From Pirellulales bacterium (GTDB lineage Bacteria; Planctomycetota; Planctomycetia; Pirellulales; Thermoguttaceae), in NCBI GenBank assembly GCA_030605745.1, contig JAUWHT010000455.1, positions 1 to 5,031 of the forward strand: a stretch of DNA of 5,031 nt, written 5' to 3'. Under the pieces are notes generated by a model that saw only the letters and a list, made by a program, of their open reading frames with translations, searched no databases and was not told the DNA's origin. A program made the position numbers and the translations under genes. Numbering within the stretch: position 1 is the first letter of the stretch; the number at the start of each line of letters is the position of its first letter. Of the stretch, positions 1-4,907 are shown one piece after another.

Positions 1-101
1 CCGTCCACGGCGGTCGAGGGGAATTTTTGGGCAGGTGAAGCATACGTCCATAAACACCAACAATTCACCAAACCCGGGAAAAACGGCATCCGACGCCGAT
101 G

Positions 102-185
102 TAGTTCGGAATTGGGAAGTCGGAATTCGGAAAACTGATCACTGACAACTATCCACTATCCACTATCCACTATCCACTATCTACT
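102..185. repeat. Heptanucleotide-periodic intergenic tract
   Basis: Read on the minus strand from 185 down to 102, the sequence divides into twelve consecutive 7-base blocks: AGTAGAT, AGTGGAT four times, AGTTGTC, AGTGATC, AGTTTTC, CGAATTC, CGACTTC, CCAATTC, CGAACTA. The first five are near-identical tandem copies. The next three keep the AGT start, and the last four shift to a C-rich start with a TTC ending while holding the 7-base phase. The tract begins three bases after the stop codon of the DUF1080 gene. It resembles the short tandemly repeated heptamer (STRR) filler known from cyanobacterial intergenic regions. It has no hairpin-plus-T-run, so it is not an obvious terminator. The tandem core (149-183) is certain; the continuation of the period to 102 is my reading. 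Confidence 0.8.
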
Positions 186-188
186 GGA

Positions 189-869
189 CTACAGCTCGCG
201 GATGCGGATTTTGCGCAGGGCGAGCGGCAGGGAGTGGTCCTGGAATCCGATGTAGCCGCTGTCGGGGCGGCTTCTGGTCTTCGGGTTGTCCAGGCCCAGT
301 TCGTTGACCACTTGCCTGTTCAGCTTCACGGTCAGATTGCCGCCCTTGCAGATAATGTGGAAGTGGTTCCACTGGCCGGCGGGCTTGGCTGCGTTTCTCG
401 TAGGGGGAACTCCAGGAATGATCCCGCCCGAGTCATGGTCGGTCAGCTTCTTGTCGGTCCCCTTGCCGTACGAGTCGTAGATCTGCACCTCGATGCCCTT
501 GGCCACGGGACTGCTCTTGTCGCCGACGTGGAAGTAGAACCCGCTGTTACCGGCTCTTTGCACCTTGTAGTCGAACTCGATTTCGAAGTCCTTGTACTCC
601 TTCTTCGACCACAAGTAGGCGTCGAACCGCGACCAGCCTCTCTCGCCGGGGCGGGGTTCGAGCGTCACCACGCCATCGTCACTCATGCTCCAGTTGCCTT
701 TGGTTGTCCAGTGCTTGGACAGATCGTTGCCCTCGAGCAGTTTGACCCAACTGTCGTTTTCCTCAGCGCGCAGTGCCGAGGCAGTGAACACCCACGCGAT
801 GATAAGACTCACTGCGGCAAACCGAGTGAACCGCCGACGCGTGCCATTGCCGAAACCGTTGTCGATCAT
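189..869 (-). CDS. Secreted DUF1080 protein (3-keto-disaccharide hydrolase-like domain)
   Basis: A 226-residue protein. The ATG at 869 is chosen because GGGAGG (882-877) sits seven bases upstream; an in-frame TTG at 929 would only add a non-signal-like leader. Residues 1-35 look like a signal peptide: basic n-region RRRFTR (11-16), hydrophobic core about 17-32, and a probable cleavage near A35 before EEN. The rest is one DUF1080 domain (PF06439; concanavalin-like beta-sandwich). Family signatures include DAYLWSKKEYKDFEIEFDYK (83-102), GNSGFYFHVG (107-116), GIEVQIYDSYG (125-135), HDSGGIIPGVPPT (145-157), AAKPAGQWNHF (160-170) and GYIGFQDH (205-212), ending in the typical IRIREL. The domain is known to act on 3-keto-glucosides and disaccharides in some members and is highly expanded in Planctomycetes. 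The exact substrate cannot be read here. The length suits a single-domain exported or periplasmic member. No clear terminator follows; a heptamer repeat tract does. Confidence 0.93.
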   Translation of the reverse strand: MIDNGFGNGTRRRFTRFAAVSLIIAWVFTASALRAEENDSWVKLLEGNDLSKHWTTKGNWSMSDDGVVTLEPRPGERGWSRFDAYLWSKKEYKDFEIEFDYKVQRAGNSGFYFHVGDKSSPVAKGIEVQIYDSYGKGTDKKLTDHDSGGIIPGVPPTRNAAKPAGQWNHFHIICKGGNLTVKLNRQVVNELGLDNPKTRSRPDSGYIGFQDHSLPLALRKIRIREL

Positions 870-876
870 GTCGAAT

Positions 877-882
877 CCTCCC
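877..882 (-). promoter_or_regulatory. Shine-Dalgarno of the DUF1080 gene
   Basis: GGGAGG on the minus strand lies seven bases before the ATG at 869. It fixes the start in preference to the in-frame TTG at 929. Confidence 0.8.
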
Positions 883-906
883 AGAATCAAGTGTGATTGC
901 TCATCC

Positions 907-928
907 TGCGTCCATTTCGATGGACGCA
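907..928 (-). promoter_or_regulatory. Perfect 9-bp stem-loop in the DUF1080 gene leader
   Basis: TGCGTCCAT (907-915) and ATGGACGCA (920-928) are exact reverse complements around a four-base loop. The loop is TTCG on plus and CGAA on minus. The element is 38 bases upstream of the start codon, so it would lie in the 5' leader if transcription starts upstream of 928. No run of T follows it on either strand, so it is not a standard terminator. It could be a leader hairpin that stabilises the mRNA or an operator palindrome. The structure is seen directly; its function is not known. Confidence 0.6.
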
Positions 929-929
929 A

Positions 930-1104
930 GTACAGTTCCCAGGGGCCACCAACCCTTCATTAGAATACCACACTGCAACCGGGGGAGCCAGCCCTCGCAT
1001 GTTAACCCAGAAGGGGGGTGTTAAACGGAGAGCCTGAGAGTTCGAGGCCAGATTTTCGGGGGCACGGACACAATCTTGGGAAACGGCTCTGAACATGAGG
1101 TGAC
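930..1104. other. Intergenic gap, no gene seen
   Basis: Between the radical SAM stop and the DUF1080 leader I find no protein I recognise. A minus-strand frame stays open across 887-1108, but it begins at a TTG overlapping the upstream stop and its translation resembles no family known to me. An imperfect inverted repeat is present: TTAAC at 1002-1006 pairs with GTTAA at 1020-1024, and CC (1007-1008) with GG (1017-1018) across a bulged T1019. It has no T-run. I see no clear sigma-70-type promoter for the DUF1080 gene here. Confidence 0.5.
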
Positions 1105-2008
1105 TCAAAGCACACAGTTACAGCGGCCGAAGCTGGCGCCCAGGCCCAGAGAATCGAACATGGAGGATTCCTCCAGGCAGAGCCCGATCTCCAGTTGCGC
1201 CGAGGTCTGCCGAATGATCTGGATCAAGTGCCGGTAGGCCTTCTCCCGGAGTGCCCGGGGAAATCGCATCCGACCATCGGACAAGCCGACCTGGTGCCGA
1301 CCAAGCTGTGTGGAGATCGGGTTGTCCCGGCCGAGCTTTCGCTCTGTAAGACGCATTGCTTGGGGATTAGGAGCAGATCGAGCCAAGCGTGATTCGGGAC
1401 AGCCTGATGCGAGTTAGAAGCTCGGTAAGGAACTCGCCGTAGATCATCTCCCAGTCAGGGATCGGGATGATCGGCATAACGACGGCCCGCACCGGATATC
1501 CTACCCCGGCACACGCTTCCATCGCCCCCAGCCGCTCTTCGAGCGGTGGCGTGTGCTTCTCGAACGCCTCGACAATGGCCCTGGGGTTCACCGTCCATGA
1601 GACAATCGAGTGCTCATGGTGGTCCAAGTCGAGCAGGTTGCTCACGTCCGCGCTCTTCGTGAGCAGCGTCAGCCGAGCGGTCGGATGGTTGGCAAAGAAC
1701 GGGATGATCTGTCGCGAATAACCGGTCAAGGGGTCCAATGCTAAGGCGTCCTGGAGTTTGCCCAAATAGAAAGCAGTCGGCTTGTCGATCTGCCGCGCGA
1801 TTCTGTCGAGCTTGGCAAGGATCTCGGGCAAGTTCAGAAAGACCTTCACGGTCGGAGAGAAACGCACCCCTTGCGTCCCCGCCAGGTAGCAGTAAGCGCA
1901 GCCGTACGGGCAGAATCCATACGGAGAGAAATGCCAGTAGTTGGGGCAAGAGTTGCCCTCTTCCGTACTGTAGGCCGCCTCAGCCGTAGAGAATACCGCC
2001 GGGGGCAT
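1105..2008 (-). pseudogene. Radical SAM protein, spore photoproduct lyase-like family, frameshifted
   Basis: The first reading frame (2008 to 1367) gives 213 residues. It contains NSCPNYWHFSPYGF followed by the radical SAM 4Fe-4S motif CX3CX2C at C33, C37 and C40 (CPYGCAYCYL), then AFYLGKLQDALALDPLTGYS, LTLLTKSADV, and RAVVMPIIPIPDWE. It ends abruptly at ITLGSICS-stop. The family continues from this point with YPQAMRLTE, and exactly that continuation is present in the next frame, running through RMRFPRALREKAYRHLIQ to a normal C-terminus GRCNCVL at 1108. Removing one A from TCC-TAA-TCCCC (1367 or 1368) gives TCC-TAT-CCC-CAA, restoring S-Y-P-Q and one product of about 300 residues. Members use S-adenosylmethionine radical chemistry; SplB repairs the thymine dimer of spores, but these SPL-like relatives in non-sporulating bacteria are not functionally defined. 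The start is uncertain: the ATG at 2008 has no well-spaced RBS, and two in-frame stops (TAG at 2029-2027 and 2032-2030) lie just upstream, so a short N-terminal piece may be lost. Either a genuine pseudogene or a single-base sequencing error. Confidence 0.87.
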
Positions 2009-2333
2009 GTCCTCGTCGTTCGGGGTCTACTACCCAGGAGGCGTCGTCAGGATCGACAAGCAAGCTCTGGAGACTGTCAACGACAACCCAGCCGTCGCCT
2101 CGGGCTTCTATCCTGGAGGCCCTTTGTCTGGGCCTGCCCAGGAATTCCCAGGCGGTGTCAAGCCGGCGAAGGTCCTCGACAACTCCGCCACCCCCTGCTA
2201 CAATGTCGGCCGGCCGGGGAGTGCGGGGCCGTTGGTCCCGAAGGCACTCGATGCTTACCTCCCCGGCCGTTTCTCTCTTGCCGCTGCCGATTCTGATACA
2301 GCCCTCACCCCCGGGCTGCCCAAGTGGTCGTGA
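2007..2333 (+). CDS. Unrecognised ORF with repeated aromatic-PGG motifs
   Basis: A 108-residue ORF that I do not recognise. It has no signal peptide or membrane segment. An aromatic-P-G-G motif occurs three times: YYPGG (8-12), FYPGG (34-38) and EFPGG (46-50). Support for coding on this strand is compositional. By my count about 74% of third positions are G or C, against roughly 64% at first positions, the order expected in a GC-rich genome; the fully open antisense frame (1980-2453, minus) reverses that order. Against it, there is no good Shine-Dalgarno, only a G-run directly before the ATG. The ATG at 2007 also overlaps the apparent minus-strand start of the radical SAM gene, so both cannot have normal upstream regions. 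It may be a remnant of a longer gene or a chance ORF. Confidence 0.3.
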   Translation: MSSSFGVYYPGGVVRIDKQALETVNDNPAVASGFYPGGPLSGPAQEFPGGVKPAKVLDNSATPCYNVGRPGSAGPLVPKALDAYLPGRFSLAAADSDTALTPGLPKWS

Positions 2334-2489
2334 CGATGGTCGACAAGGCCCAAACGTTTCCAAGACCAGACCACCCACATCGCTCGCCTGCCCGCTCACG
2401 ATTGGCCGTCTGCCTAAGCGGCGGCGTGATTCTTCGCCCAGGCAAGAGAGCACTGAGATCGAACGCTGCGGCCTGAGGTACCTTGTTGT

Positions 2490-2526
2490 AAAAAATGGCC
2501 CCCAGAACCTATAGTTTTAGGGGCCA
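2490..2526 (-). terminator. Rho-independent terminator of the cold-shock gene
   Basis: On the minus strand TGGCCCC (2526-2520) pairs perfectly with GGGGCCA (2502-2496), giving a GC-rich 7-bp stem with a 17-base loop. A run of six T follows at once (plus-strand A at 2490-2495). It starts 28 bases past the stop of the cold-shock gene, so it most likely ends that monocistronic transcript. Confidence 0.85.
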
Positions 2527-2537
2527 AGCTAATGTCG

Positions 2538-2555
2538 GATGACTGTTAGGTCATC
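2538..2555 (-). other. Small inverted repeat overlapping the cold-shock stop codon
   Basis: GATGAC (2538-2543) and GTCATC (2550-2555) are exact 6-bp inverted repeats with a six-base loop, overlapping the TGA stop at 2554-2556. It sits just before the main terminator and may form a second hairpin at the 3' end of the transcript. A repeat this short could occur by chance. Confidence 0.4.
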
Positions 2556-2757
2556 ACTCAGACGAGAGTCTGACGTTTTCGGCGCGAGGTCCTTTGGGGC
2601 CACGTCCTTCTTCGTACTCAACCTGTTGTCCTACACTCAGGGCTTCAATGGTCGTACCTTCTAAGGCAGAGTGGTGGAAGAACATGTCACCCCGCTCCCC
2701 TTCGATGAACCCAAACCCCTTGTCCGCCAACAACTTCTTGACTGTACCTTGCGGCAT
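2554..2757 (-). CDS. Cold-shock domain protein (CspA family)
   Basis: A 67-residue protein made of one cold-shock domain (five-stranded OB fold), the usual size for the family. It opens with the typical GTVKKLLADKGFGFI: RNP1 is KGFGFI (13-18) and RNP2 is MFFHHS (25-30). GQQVEYEEGRGPKGPRAENV (43-62) matches the conserved end of the domain. Such proteins bind single-stranded nucleic acid and act as RNA chaperones in the cytoplasm, relieving structure at low temperature or in normal growth. The ATG at 2757 is chosen because AAGGAG (2771-2766) lies eight bases upstream; the in-frame GTG at 2766 overlaps that RBS. The gene is monocistronic, with its own terminator at 2490-2526. Whether it is cold-inducible cannot be read from the sequence. 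Confidence 0.96.
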   Translation of the reverse strand: MPQGTVKKLLADKGFGFIEGERGDMFFHHSALEGTTIEALSVGQQVEYEEGRGPKGPRAENVRLSSE

Positions 2758-2765
2758 GTTAGCCA

Positions 2766-2771
2766 CTCCTT
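2766..2771 (-). promoter_or_regulatory. Shine-Dalgarno of the cold-shock gene
   Basis: AAGGAG on the minus strand, eight bases before the ATG at 2757. It decides that start over the upstream GTG. Confidence 0.85.
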
Positions 2772-3028
2772 GAAAACAGAACTCAAAAACATCTACAGGC
2801 CGTCAGCCTTCACGTACAACCCCTTGCAACGGAACAAGGCCTCGGCCAAACAATAAAAGGGGAAACATTCAACCGCAATTGGAGGCCAGGTACCTCTGAG
2901 AAGGTCACTGACACGCGAACCGCAGTGTGCCGAAGGGAGAACTCCGGTGGGAGTTGGGGCCCACATCTTCGTTTCATCACCCCTTAAGATAGTGAATAAT
3001 ACCACAGTCGGCAGGCAACGCAAGGGGT
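2772..3028. other. Non-coding region upstream of the cold-shock gene
   Basis: No recognisable gene lies here. The nearest part (2772-2850) would be the 5' leader of the cold-shock gene and contains a GGCCGAGGCC inverted repeat on the minus strand. Farther up, AACTCC (2940-2945) and GGAGTT (2950-2955) form a 6-bp stem with loop GGTG. A TATTAT on the minus strand (3001-2996), with TTGCGT 16 bases upstream, is a second possible but weak promoter. A minus-strand frame open across 2793-3023 resembles no known family. Confidence 0.45.
2850..2878 (-). promoter_or_regulatory. Possible promoter of the cold-shock gene
   Basis: On the minus strand TTGCGG (2878-2873) and TATTGT (2855-2850) are 17 bases apart, matching the sigma-70 consensus at 3/6 and 4/6. 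This would give a leader of about 85 bases before the ATG at 2757. It is a weak match and other placements are possible. Confidence 0.3.
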
Positions 3029-3328
3029 GGGGCGGACCAGGCCGCCTTTACAGTCTCTCTGGTGTTTACGCCGAATTTCGCCGTCTACGGCTCGAAGAAG
3101 ACCTTCGAGTGGACGCAGATCGAGAACGAGGACCCGATCGTTCACAGCAGCGAGCAGCTCGCCCGGGTAAAGGTGCCCGACTATGCCCACCTGCTGCCAG
3201 AGGAAATCCGGTGCTTCACCACCAAAGGCGTGTACGACGCAGACGAAGCACAGCACCTGTCGTTCATTCAGGGTTCCGGCCACGAAGTACGCCGCCCCCA
3301 CCTGGCCCGGCACGATAGCACTGCAATC
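3029..3328 (+). pseudogene. C-terminal remnant of a Gfo/Idh/MocA-family oxidoreductase
   Basis: From about 3029 the plus strand reads GADQAAFTVSL, then FAVYGSKKTFEWTQIENEDP, VKVPDYAHLLPEEIR, FTTKGVYDADEAQHLSFIQG and finally PHLARHDSTAI. I recognise this as the C-terminal alpha/beta domain of a Gfo/Idh/MocA oxidoreductase of the type abundant in Planctomycetes. The N-terminal NAD(P)-binding Rossmann domain (G-X-G-X-X-G) and the catalytic E-K-P region are absent: an in-frame stop at 2993-2995 lies just upstream and no start codon precedes the homology. The normally strict HGGSHPHL segment has become GHEVRRPHL, and similarity ends at about 3328, so the final helices are missing too. Intact relatives are about 370-400 residues and oxidise or reduce sugar-type substrates; this piece, about 100 codons, cannot be active. 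It is on the opposite strand to its neighbours. Confidence 0.75.
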
Positions 3329-3493
3329 CTTCAGATGCGCTCAGCGGTGATTCGGGATGGCAATAACAACGGTGGGAGAACGGGCGAAGGACAGGGAACC
3401 AGAAAATCCCTGTTGGAAGTCATCCGCCTGCTGGCAGAAATGGCCCCGGACGAACGGGATGCCCTGGTCGAACTTCTCAAGGCGTTGGTGTGA
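3062..3493 (+). CDS. Chimeric ORF: oxidoreductase fragment fused to a helical tail
   Basis: This 143-codon ORF runs from a GTG with no clear RBS to a TGA. Residues 1-89 are the Gfo/Idh/MocA remnant described separately. Residues 90-143 do not fit that family: a hydrophilic linker rich in G, N and R (about 99-114, containing DGNNNGGR) leads into an amphipathic helix with the pattern SLLEVIRLLAEMAPDERDAL followed by VELLKALV. Such a tail resembles the C-terminal helices of many small regulatory or recombinase proteins, but I cannot name the source. The fusion point near 3328 suggests a deletion or recombination between two genes. The start is only the first possible one; homology extends upstream of it. 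Expression of a stable product is doubtful. Confidence 0.35.
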   Translation: MFTPNFAVYGSKKTFEWTQIENEDPIVHSSEQLARVKVPDYAHLLPEEIRCFTTKGVYDADEAQHLSFIQGSGHEVRRPHLARHDSTAILQMRSAVIRDGNNNGGRTGEGQGTRKSLLEVIRLLAEMAPDERDALVELLKALV

Positions 3494-3589
3494 CGCAAAG
3501 GCCGGGCATACTTTCCTTACTTTCTGGCTGTTGCCAATCGGGTTCTTGCTGTGGTGATCATCTCCCAAGCAACCGCTATGCTCGATCGG

Positions 3590-4753
3590 TTATCGAACGC
3601 GGACACGGCTGCGGTATTCTCTCGGGGTTAGGCCCGTTTCAGATTTGAACGCATAGGCCAAGTATTCCCGCGAGTTGTAGCCGGAGGCGGCTGCCACGTC
3701 GGGGATCGGCATATCGGTATCTGCCAGTAGTTGCTTCACGCGTTCGAGACGTGCGCGTCGTATTTCCGCGGCCGGAGATCGCCCGAGTACTTCCTGGAAA
3801 CGTCGCTGCAACCAACTCCGCGATATCGGCACAGCACGAAGCACGTCCTTCACCTGGATCGGATCGGCGGCGTGGTCCCGGATGAAAGCGATCGCGCGAG
3901 CCACGTCGATGTTGTCGATCGCCAGCGTGTCGGTCGATTGCCGTGTGATCACGCCGGTCGGTTCGATGAGGATAGGGCTCTTTGGCGGGCGCTGCCCTTG
4001 CATCAATCGGTCCAACAGTGCCGCGGCTTCGTAGCCGATCCGCTCCGAGGTCAATGCGATTCCAGACAGCGGCGGGTTGCACATTTCGCACAACAGCTCA
4101 TCCTCATCAGCCGCAAGCACGGCGACCTGTTCGGGAACCAGCAGTCGGGCGCGCCGGCAGGCCTGGATCACCTCGCGTCCACACTTTGTTGTCCAAGCCA
4201 GGATTCCAACCGGCTTGGGCAACGGTCTGAGCCATCGGATCAGGCCTTGCTGTTGGGCTTGCCAAGGGGCACGGATGCCTGCCTCCGGACCGGCTTTGTA
4301 AACCACGCATTCACAGCCCGCTTCCACCAGCAACTCAACAAAACACTGCCGGTGATACTCCGTGTAAGGCCACCATTCCAGCCCGCAGTAGGCGAAATTA
4401 CGGAATCCACGATCCAACATGTACTCGGCAGCCATACGTGCCGAGGCTTTCAGGTCCGTCATTACCTGCGGCATGTTGACACCATTTAGCCTGACGGCCG
4501 AGATGTTCACCGTCGGCACACCGGCCGCGGCAACGTGTCGGGCCATGGCGTGATTGTGCACGCGGGCAATTATTCCTTCCCCTCGCCACTCGGGCGGCAA
4601 GCGGATCGTTGTCAGGTGATCTCTAGCCTCGATAAATATGTTCCACGGCCCGTGCTTGCGGGCGTAGCGGCCAATGCCACGTATCATCCGCTGTCCCCAG
4701 CTTGCAGACGTACCCACCAACACGGCCACGCGTGGAATTTTGGCTTTGGTCAT
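3590..4753 (-). CDS. XylR-family transcriptional regulator (LacI-type sensor plus AraC-type HTH)
   Basis: A 387-residue regulator of normal length. Residues 7-270 form a periplasmic-binding-protein-like sugar sensor with XylR hallmarks: VAVLVGTSASWGQRMIRGI (9-27), HGPWNIFIE (34-42), GILAWTTKCGREVIQACRRA (183-202), VPEQVAVLAADEDELLCEM (206-224) and PPLSGIALTSERIGYEAA (227-244). The usual D-N-D-E in the ligand loop is D216-E217-D218-E219 here, which might alter sugar preference. Residues 280-387 are an AraC-type DNA-binding domain: the first helix-turn-helix is about 300-323 (VKDVLRAVPISRSWLQRRF) and the second about 349-373 (PIPDVAAASGYNSREYLAYA), followed by the signature GLTPREYRSR. Such proteins bind a sugar, xylose in E. 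coli, and activate catabolic operons; the ligand of this planctomycete-type member is unknown. ATG 4753 follows a sigma-70-like promoter. No target operon adjoins it in the window. Confidence 0.93.
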   Translation of the reverse strand: MTKAKIPRVAVLVGTSASWGQRMIRGIGRYARKHGPWNIFIEARDHLTTIRLPPEWRGEGIIARVHNHAMARHVAAAGVPTVNISAVRLNGVNMPQVMTDLKASARMAAEYMLDRGFRNFAYCGLEWWPYTEYHRQCFVELLVEAGCECVVYKAGPEAGIRAPWQAQQQGLIRWLRPLPKPVGILAWTTKCGREVIQACRRARLLVPEQVAVLAADEDELLCEMCNPPLSGIALTSERIGYEAAALLDRLMQGQRPPKSPILIEPTGVITRQSTDTLAIDNIDVARAIAFIRDHAADPIQVKDVLRAVPISRSWLQRRFQEVLGRSPAAEIRRARLERVKQLLADTDMPIPDVAAASGYNSREYLAYAFKSETGLTPREYRSRVRVR

Positions 4754-4758
4754 GTTTC

Positions 4759-4772
4759 CATCTCTTGAGATG
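4759..4772. promoter_or_regulatory. Palindrome over the ribosome-binding region of the xylR-like gene
   Basis: CATCTC (4759-4764), TT, GAGATG (4767-4772) is a perfect inverted repeat. On the mRNA its 3' arm ends five bases before the ATG at 4753, where the ribosome-binding site should be; no strong Shine-Dalgarno is visible. It could be a protein operator or a small hairpin (5-bp stem, CAAG loop) limiting translation. The symmetry is seen; the role is inferred. Confidence 0.45.
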
Positions 4773-4783
4773 CTCGATGCCCT

Positions 4784-4820
4784 CTGGTCGATTATACCAC
4801 CCCGGTTTCAAGATGACCAG
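4784..4820. promoter_or_regulatory. Inverted repeat flanking the xylR-like promoter (candidate operator)
   Basis: CTGGTC (4784-4789) and GACCAG (4815-4820) are perfect inverted 6-bp half-sites 31 bp centre to centre. They bracket the -10 box: one overlaps the -35 box and the other lies near the expected transcription start. This is where an autoregulatory site would be expected, but 6-bp arms are weak evidence. Confidence 0.35.
4791..4819 (-). promoter_or_regulatory. Promoter of the xylR-like regulator
   Basis: On the minus strand a perfect TATAAT (4796-4791) is preceded at exactly 17 bases by TGGTCA (4819-4814), matching 4/6 of the -35 consensus. The expected start point near 4784 leaves a leader of about 30 bases before the ATG at 4753. 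Confidence 0.65.
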
Positions 4821-4849
4821 AACTCTTACATTTTTTACACAAAATTGCA

Positions 4850-4879
4850 TTGACACTTTCACACTGTACGGAGGACAAT
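4850..4879 (+). promoter_or_regulatory. Possible rightward promoter
   Basis: A perfect TTGACA (4850-4855) is followed after 18 bases by GACAAT (4874-4879), 4/6 to the -10 consensus. It points away from the regulator gene. The only plus-strand frames downstream are a 31-codon ORF from 4913 and an ATG at 5010 that reaches the window edge, so a real target would have to lie beyond 5031. Confidence 0.35.
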
Positions 4880-4880
4880 A

Positions 4881-4904
4881 TCGGTAGTTCCAAATTTCGG
4901 TAGT
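4881..4904. repeat. Direct repeat TCGGTAGT, two copies
   Basis: TCGGTAGT occurs at 4881-4888 and 4897-4904, spaced 16 bp start to start, between the possible rightward promoter and the end of the putative right-edge gene. Tandem half-sites of this kind can be activator or repressor sites; only the repetition is directly seen. Confidence 0.45.
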
Positions 4905-4907
4905 GCC

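Noticed and set aside
1..135. Open frames reaching the left edge: plus to a TGA near 135, and minus with an ATG near 93
   Set aside because: Both are short, lack an RBS or any recognisable motif, and run into the heptamer tract. Too little sequence to support a gene.
149..183. Tandem heptamers as a CRISPR array
   Set aside because: The units are 7 bp with no spacers, so it is a simple tandem repeat.
234..896. Long plus-strand ORF of 220 codons
   Set aside because: It is antisense to the DUF1080 gene, whose family motifs, RBS and signal peptide are clear on the minus strand.
887..1108. Minus-strand 73-codon ORF between the radical SAM and DUF1080 genes
   Set aside because: It starts at a TTG overlapping a stop codon, lacks an RBS, has no family resemblance, and its 3' part crosses the leader hairpin.
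2075..2080. TTGACA on the minus strand as a promoter for the radical SAM gene
   Set aside because: The best -10 at 17-base spacing (GTCGAT) matches only 2/6.
1980..2453. Minus-strand 157-codon ORF as the true N-terminus of the radical SAM protein
   Set aside because: It is in a different frame, does not resemble the family as I know it, and its base bias (first positions richer in GC than third) is wrong for a GC-rich genome. Not fully excluded.
3031..3046. GGCGG/CCGCC inverted repeat as a plus-strand terminator
   Set aside because: The stem is only 5 bp, no T-run follows, and it lies inside the in-frame oxidoreductase remnant.
3731..4489. Plus-strand ORF of 252 codons
   Set aside because: It is the antisense shadow of the XylR-family gene and shows no recognisable domain.
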